A stretch of 64,000 bases of DNA from CBDBJR01 sp965206445. Its GTDB lineage: Bacteria; Pseudomonadota; Gammaproteobacteria; Arenicellales; Poriferihabitantaceae. Shown in pieces: positions 61,714 to 64,000 of this stretch. The stretch lies in NCBI GenBank assembly GCA_965206445.1, contig CBDBJR010000002.1, forward strand, positions 1,054,001 through 1,118,000, in the 5' to 3' direction. The notes beneath the pieces are model-generated. The model did not search any database, was not told the origin of the DNA, and saw only the letters and a list, made by a program, of their open reading frames with translations. A program made the position numbers and the translations under genes. The first letter of the stretch is position 1. Each line of letters starts with the position of its first letter.

Positions 61714-63696
61714 ATGATTAACGAAAATACCTGGATTGAATTGCGAGATGGGCGGCGGTTGGCGGCGCGGTTGTGGTTGCCTGATGGGGCGGAGCAGCAT
61801 CCGGTACCGGCGATTTTAGAATACTTGCCATACCGTCAGCGCGATGGCACTGCGCAACGTGATGAAGGCAACTATCCGGCTTTTGTCGAAGCGGGTTATG
61901 CCGGGGTGCGAGTTGACCTCGCCGGCAGTGGCGATTCGGACGGCTACTTATCGGATGAATATCTGGACGATGAATTGGCATCCGGTGAGGAGGTAATCGA
62001 ATGGATTGCCGTACAGCCCTGGTGTAGCGGTGCGGTCGGCATGATTGGTATTTCCTGGGGCGGATTTAACGGCTTGCAAATTGCCATGCGCCGCCCTCAG
62101 GCATTGAGGGCAATTGTAACGGTGTGTTCAACCCATGACCGTTATCGACAGGAAACGCACTACATGGGCGGTTGCCTGTTAAATGACAACTTTAACTGGG
62201 GCGCGCAGATGACGGCGTTGTCTTGTCGCCCGCCCGACCCCACTGTGCGCGAGGATTGGCGGGAAGTCTGGTTCGACCGAATGCGACGGCTGCCTTTTCT
62301 TGCCGCCAACTGGTTGCGCCATCAGCGGCACAGCGCGTATTGGAAGCACGGCTCCGTGTGTGAGGATTGGGATGCCATTCAGTGTGCGGTGCTGGCCATC
62401 GGCGGCTGGGCGGATTCGTACTCCGATACGCCGCCTGTTTTGGCAGAACATCTGACCGCGCCCGTCAAGGCGTTGGTTGGACCGTGGGAGCATCGTTACC
62501 CAAATATCGCCCAAATCGGCCCGCGCGGGGATTTTCATGGCGAAGTGACCCGGTGGTTCGACCGCTGGCTAAAAGGCGAGCAAAACGGGGTTGAACAATT
62601 ACCGGTGTACCGCGCTTACATGCAAGAACACGGCAGTCCTTCGTCGAAGTTTGATGAGCGCCCGGGGCGCTGGGTCGGTGAGGCGCAATGGCCGTCGGTA
62701 ACGCCACCGCTGGCTTTCCATCTGGCGCCGGGAGCTTTGGCGATGACGCCTTCGGCGGATGATGTTGTCGTGTGCAGTGCGCAGGATGTTGGCGATGCGG
62801 CGGGCAACTATTGTCCGGGCATGCGGGTCGATGACGAGCTTCCCGACGACCAGCAGCGGGAGGATGAAAAATCGGTTTGCTTTGACGGTGCCCGGTTGAC
62901 CCAGCCGTTGGACATTCTTGGCGCGCCGGAAGTTGAAATTGAATTTTCCACCGACTGCCCGCAAGCGTTGCTGGCTTTTCGTTTATGCGATGTTGCGCCC
63001 GATAATTCTTCTGACCGGGTCAGTTTTATGGTGCACAACCTGACGCATTGCGTAGCGAATGAGTGCCCGGTCGATGTGTGTCCGGGGCGGCATTACCGGG
63101 TCCGCATTCCGCTGCGGCATTGCGGCCACCATTTCGCCGTCGGCCACCGGATGCGGTTGGCGGTTTCCACAACCTATTGGCCAACGGTATGGCCTTCTCC
63201 GACAAAAGCCGCAGTAACGCTGCATTTGGAAAATTGCCGGTTGATTTTGCCGCAACGACCGGATGCGGGGGATGTGCTGGAGCAAGAAAAAGGGGTGCCT
63301 GCGGTAGCGCCGGTGGTTGATGCGTCGGCATTTATACAACTGCGCCCGGCCACCTGCAAGGTTGAGCGCGAAACGCTTGCCGATGGCGTTTATCGAGTGA
63401 CGCTTATCGATGATTTGGGCGAGACGCGCAATCCGCACAACGATATTGAGTCCGGTGCCACGGCGTGTCAGATGTTTTCCATTCATCCTGATGACCCGTT
63501 GTCGGCGCGGGTGGAAACGACCTGGGAACATACGCTCTGTCGTGGCGATTGGCGCACACGCGTGCGCTCGCACAATAGTATGACTGCCGATGCGGATGAG
63601 TTTCGCATAGTCAGGAAAATTTTCGCCTATGAGGGAGACGGCGTGCTAGTATTGGAAAAAACCTGGGGCGAAACCGTGCCTCGGGATTGTTGTTAA
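61714..63696 (+). CDS. CocE/NonD-family hydrolase
   Basis: This is a 660-residue serine hydrolase of the cocaine-esterase / X-Pro dipeptidyl-peptidase class. The catalytic triad is S114 (GISWGGF), D234 (GGWADSYSD) and H260 (WEHRYPN). A helical lid follows strand 6, and the C-terminal jelly-roll domain (from about residue 390, LAFHLAPGALAM) is as in X-Pro peptidases. ATG 61714 is used; the open frame back to 61567 overlaps the IS relic. It probably cleaves esters or amides and may serve with the peptide-type transporter encoded next. Confidence 0.88.
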   Translation: MINENTWIELRDGRRLAARLWLPDGAEQHPVPAILEYLPYRQRDGTAQRDEGNYPAFVEAGYAGVRVDLAGSGDSDGYLSDEYLDDELASGEEVIEWIAVQPWCSGAVGMIGISWGGFNGLQIAMRRPQALRAIVTVCSTHDRYRQETHYMGGCLLNDNFNWGAQMTALSCRPPDPTVREDWREVWFDRMRRLPFLAANWLRHQRHSAYWKHGSVCEDWDAIQCAVLAIGGWADSYSDTPPVLAEHLTAPVKALVGPWEHRYPNIAQIGPRGDFHGEVTRWFDRWLKGEQNGVEQLPVYRAYMQEHGSPSSKFDERPGRWVGEAQWPSVTPPLAFHLAPGALAMTPSADDVVVCSAQDVGDAAGNYCPGMRVDDELPDDQQREDEKSVCFDGARLTQPLDILGAPEVEIEFSTDCPQALLAFRLCDVAPDNSSDRVSFMVHNLTHCVANECPVDVCPGRHYRVRIPLRHCGHHFAVGHRMRLAVSTTYWPTVWPSPTKAAVTLHLENCRLILPQRPDAGDVLEQEKGVPAVAPVVDASAFIQLRPATCKVERETLADGVYRVTLIDDLGETRNPHNDIESGATACQMFSIHPDDPLSARVETTWEHTLCRGDWRTRVRSHNSMTADADEFRIVRKIFAYEGDGVLVLEKTWGETVPRDCC

Positions 63697-63713
63697 CATT
63701 CATACAGAGGTAA

Positions 63714-64000
63714 ATGAACATGAAAAAATTTCACTGGTTTAAGGTAGCCGGGCGACCTGTTGGTCGCCGCAAATTTGTCAAAGGCATGTCACTGTTGGGC
63801 GCGGCCACCGCGTTTCCATTGCCGCTGTCAATTGCACGGGCGGACAGCGGCACGTTGCGTGTGCGCACCTACGCTGATATAACAACGCTGGACCCGGCGT
63901 TCAGTATCGGCGTGGTCGATGAGGAGATTCACTCGGCTATTTACAACAAACTTATACAATACAAGCCGGGGCGGGAATGGGACTGGCAGTTAGATGCCGC
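63714..64000 (+). CDS. Peptide-type ABC transporter substrate-binding protein (3' end outside window)
   Basis: The first 95 codons of a family-5 extracellular solute-binding protein. A Tat signal (GRRKFVKGMSLLGAATA) is followed by the mature start LRVRTYADITTLDPAFSIG, then VDEEIHSAIYNKLIQY, typical for oligopeptide/dipeptide binding proteins. GAGG precedes the ATG at 63714; a second ATG at 63720 is possible. It begins 17 bases after the hydrolase, probably one operon. Confidence 0.85.
   Translation, partial: MNMKKFHWFKVAGRPVGRRKFVKGMSLLGAATAFPLPLSIARADSGTLRVRTYADITTLDPAFSIGVVDEEIHSAIYNKLIQYKPGREWDWQLDA

Noticed and set aside
1..64000. tRNA genes, prophage, CRISPR or replication origin
   Set aside because: I looked for T-arm-like motifs, phage structural genes and iteron/DnaA-box clusters and saw none I could support.

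Overview
The window looks like accessory chromosome from a Gram-negative proteobacterium of moderately high GC content. The signs are Tat-type and lipoprotein-free secretion signals, TRAP transporters, a trimeric autotransporter, and a decayed 16S rRNA scrap at 60783-60945 that reads most like a gammaproteobacterial V3/V4 region. The taxon cannot be fixed further by eye. The gene content suits a marine or host-associated organism living on small organic solutes (polyamines, branched amino acids, organic acids, phosphonates, betaines). Many gene fossils and insertion-sequence scraps suggest ongoing genome decay and rearrangement.

Layout. 1-9342: tandem array of four near-identical 2.65 kb units (the first cut by the window edge). 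Each unit is one ~675-residue glycosyltransferase-like gene plus a 0.63 kb spacer that carries, on the opposite strand, a fossil of a histidinol-dehydrogenase-family gene. 9472-14907: a family-1 glycosyltransferase and a spermidine/putrescine-type ABC transporter. 15264-21599: single genes (thioredoxin-fold protein, uracil-DNA-glycosylase-like protein, epoxide hydrolase, metallophosphoesterase, NYN-LOTUS-cold-shock protein, HNH endonuclease) mixed with remnants of an FAH hydrolase, a hydroxyisobutyrate-dehydrogenase-like gene and an insertion sequence. 22020-26629: branched-chain amino-acid-type ABC operon. 27049-30055: TRAP transporter.

30440-39158 is the metabolic centre: phnX, phnW, tmpA, tmpB, a three-gene aminoethylphosphonate-type ABC importer and a LysR regulator. 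It should import 2-aminoethylphosphonate and its N-trimethyl derivative. PhnW/PhnX would split the first to phosphate and acetaldehyde, and TmpA/TmpB would oxidise the second to phosphate and glycine betaine. 39313-43006 (minus strand) holds a fatty-acid-hydroxylase-type membrane enzyme, a GMC oxidoreductase with its small subunit, and a glyoxalase-fold protein. 44843-47094 (minus) holds a BCCT betaine/choline-type transporter and ureidoglycolate lyase.

47536-51828 encodes a giant YadA-type trimeric autotransporter whose signal peptide contains a run of 19 G, a likely phase-variation switch. An intact IS481-like element (52026-53111) sits directly against a FAD oxidoreductase gene, of which a 3'-truncated copy lies at 43919-44782. 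The right part (54387-64000) holds an HpcH/HpaI aldolase, a small nuclease-fold protein, a GNAT, a sulfatase, a glutamine-synthetase fragment, a flavin monooxygenase, the 16S scrap fused to an IS remnant, a CocE/NonD hydrolase and the start of a peptide-type ABC binding protein. At least six decayed copies of the IS right end are scattered over the window.
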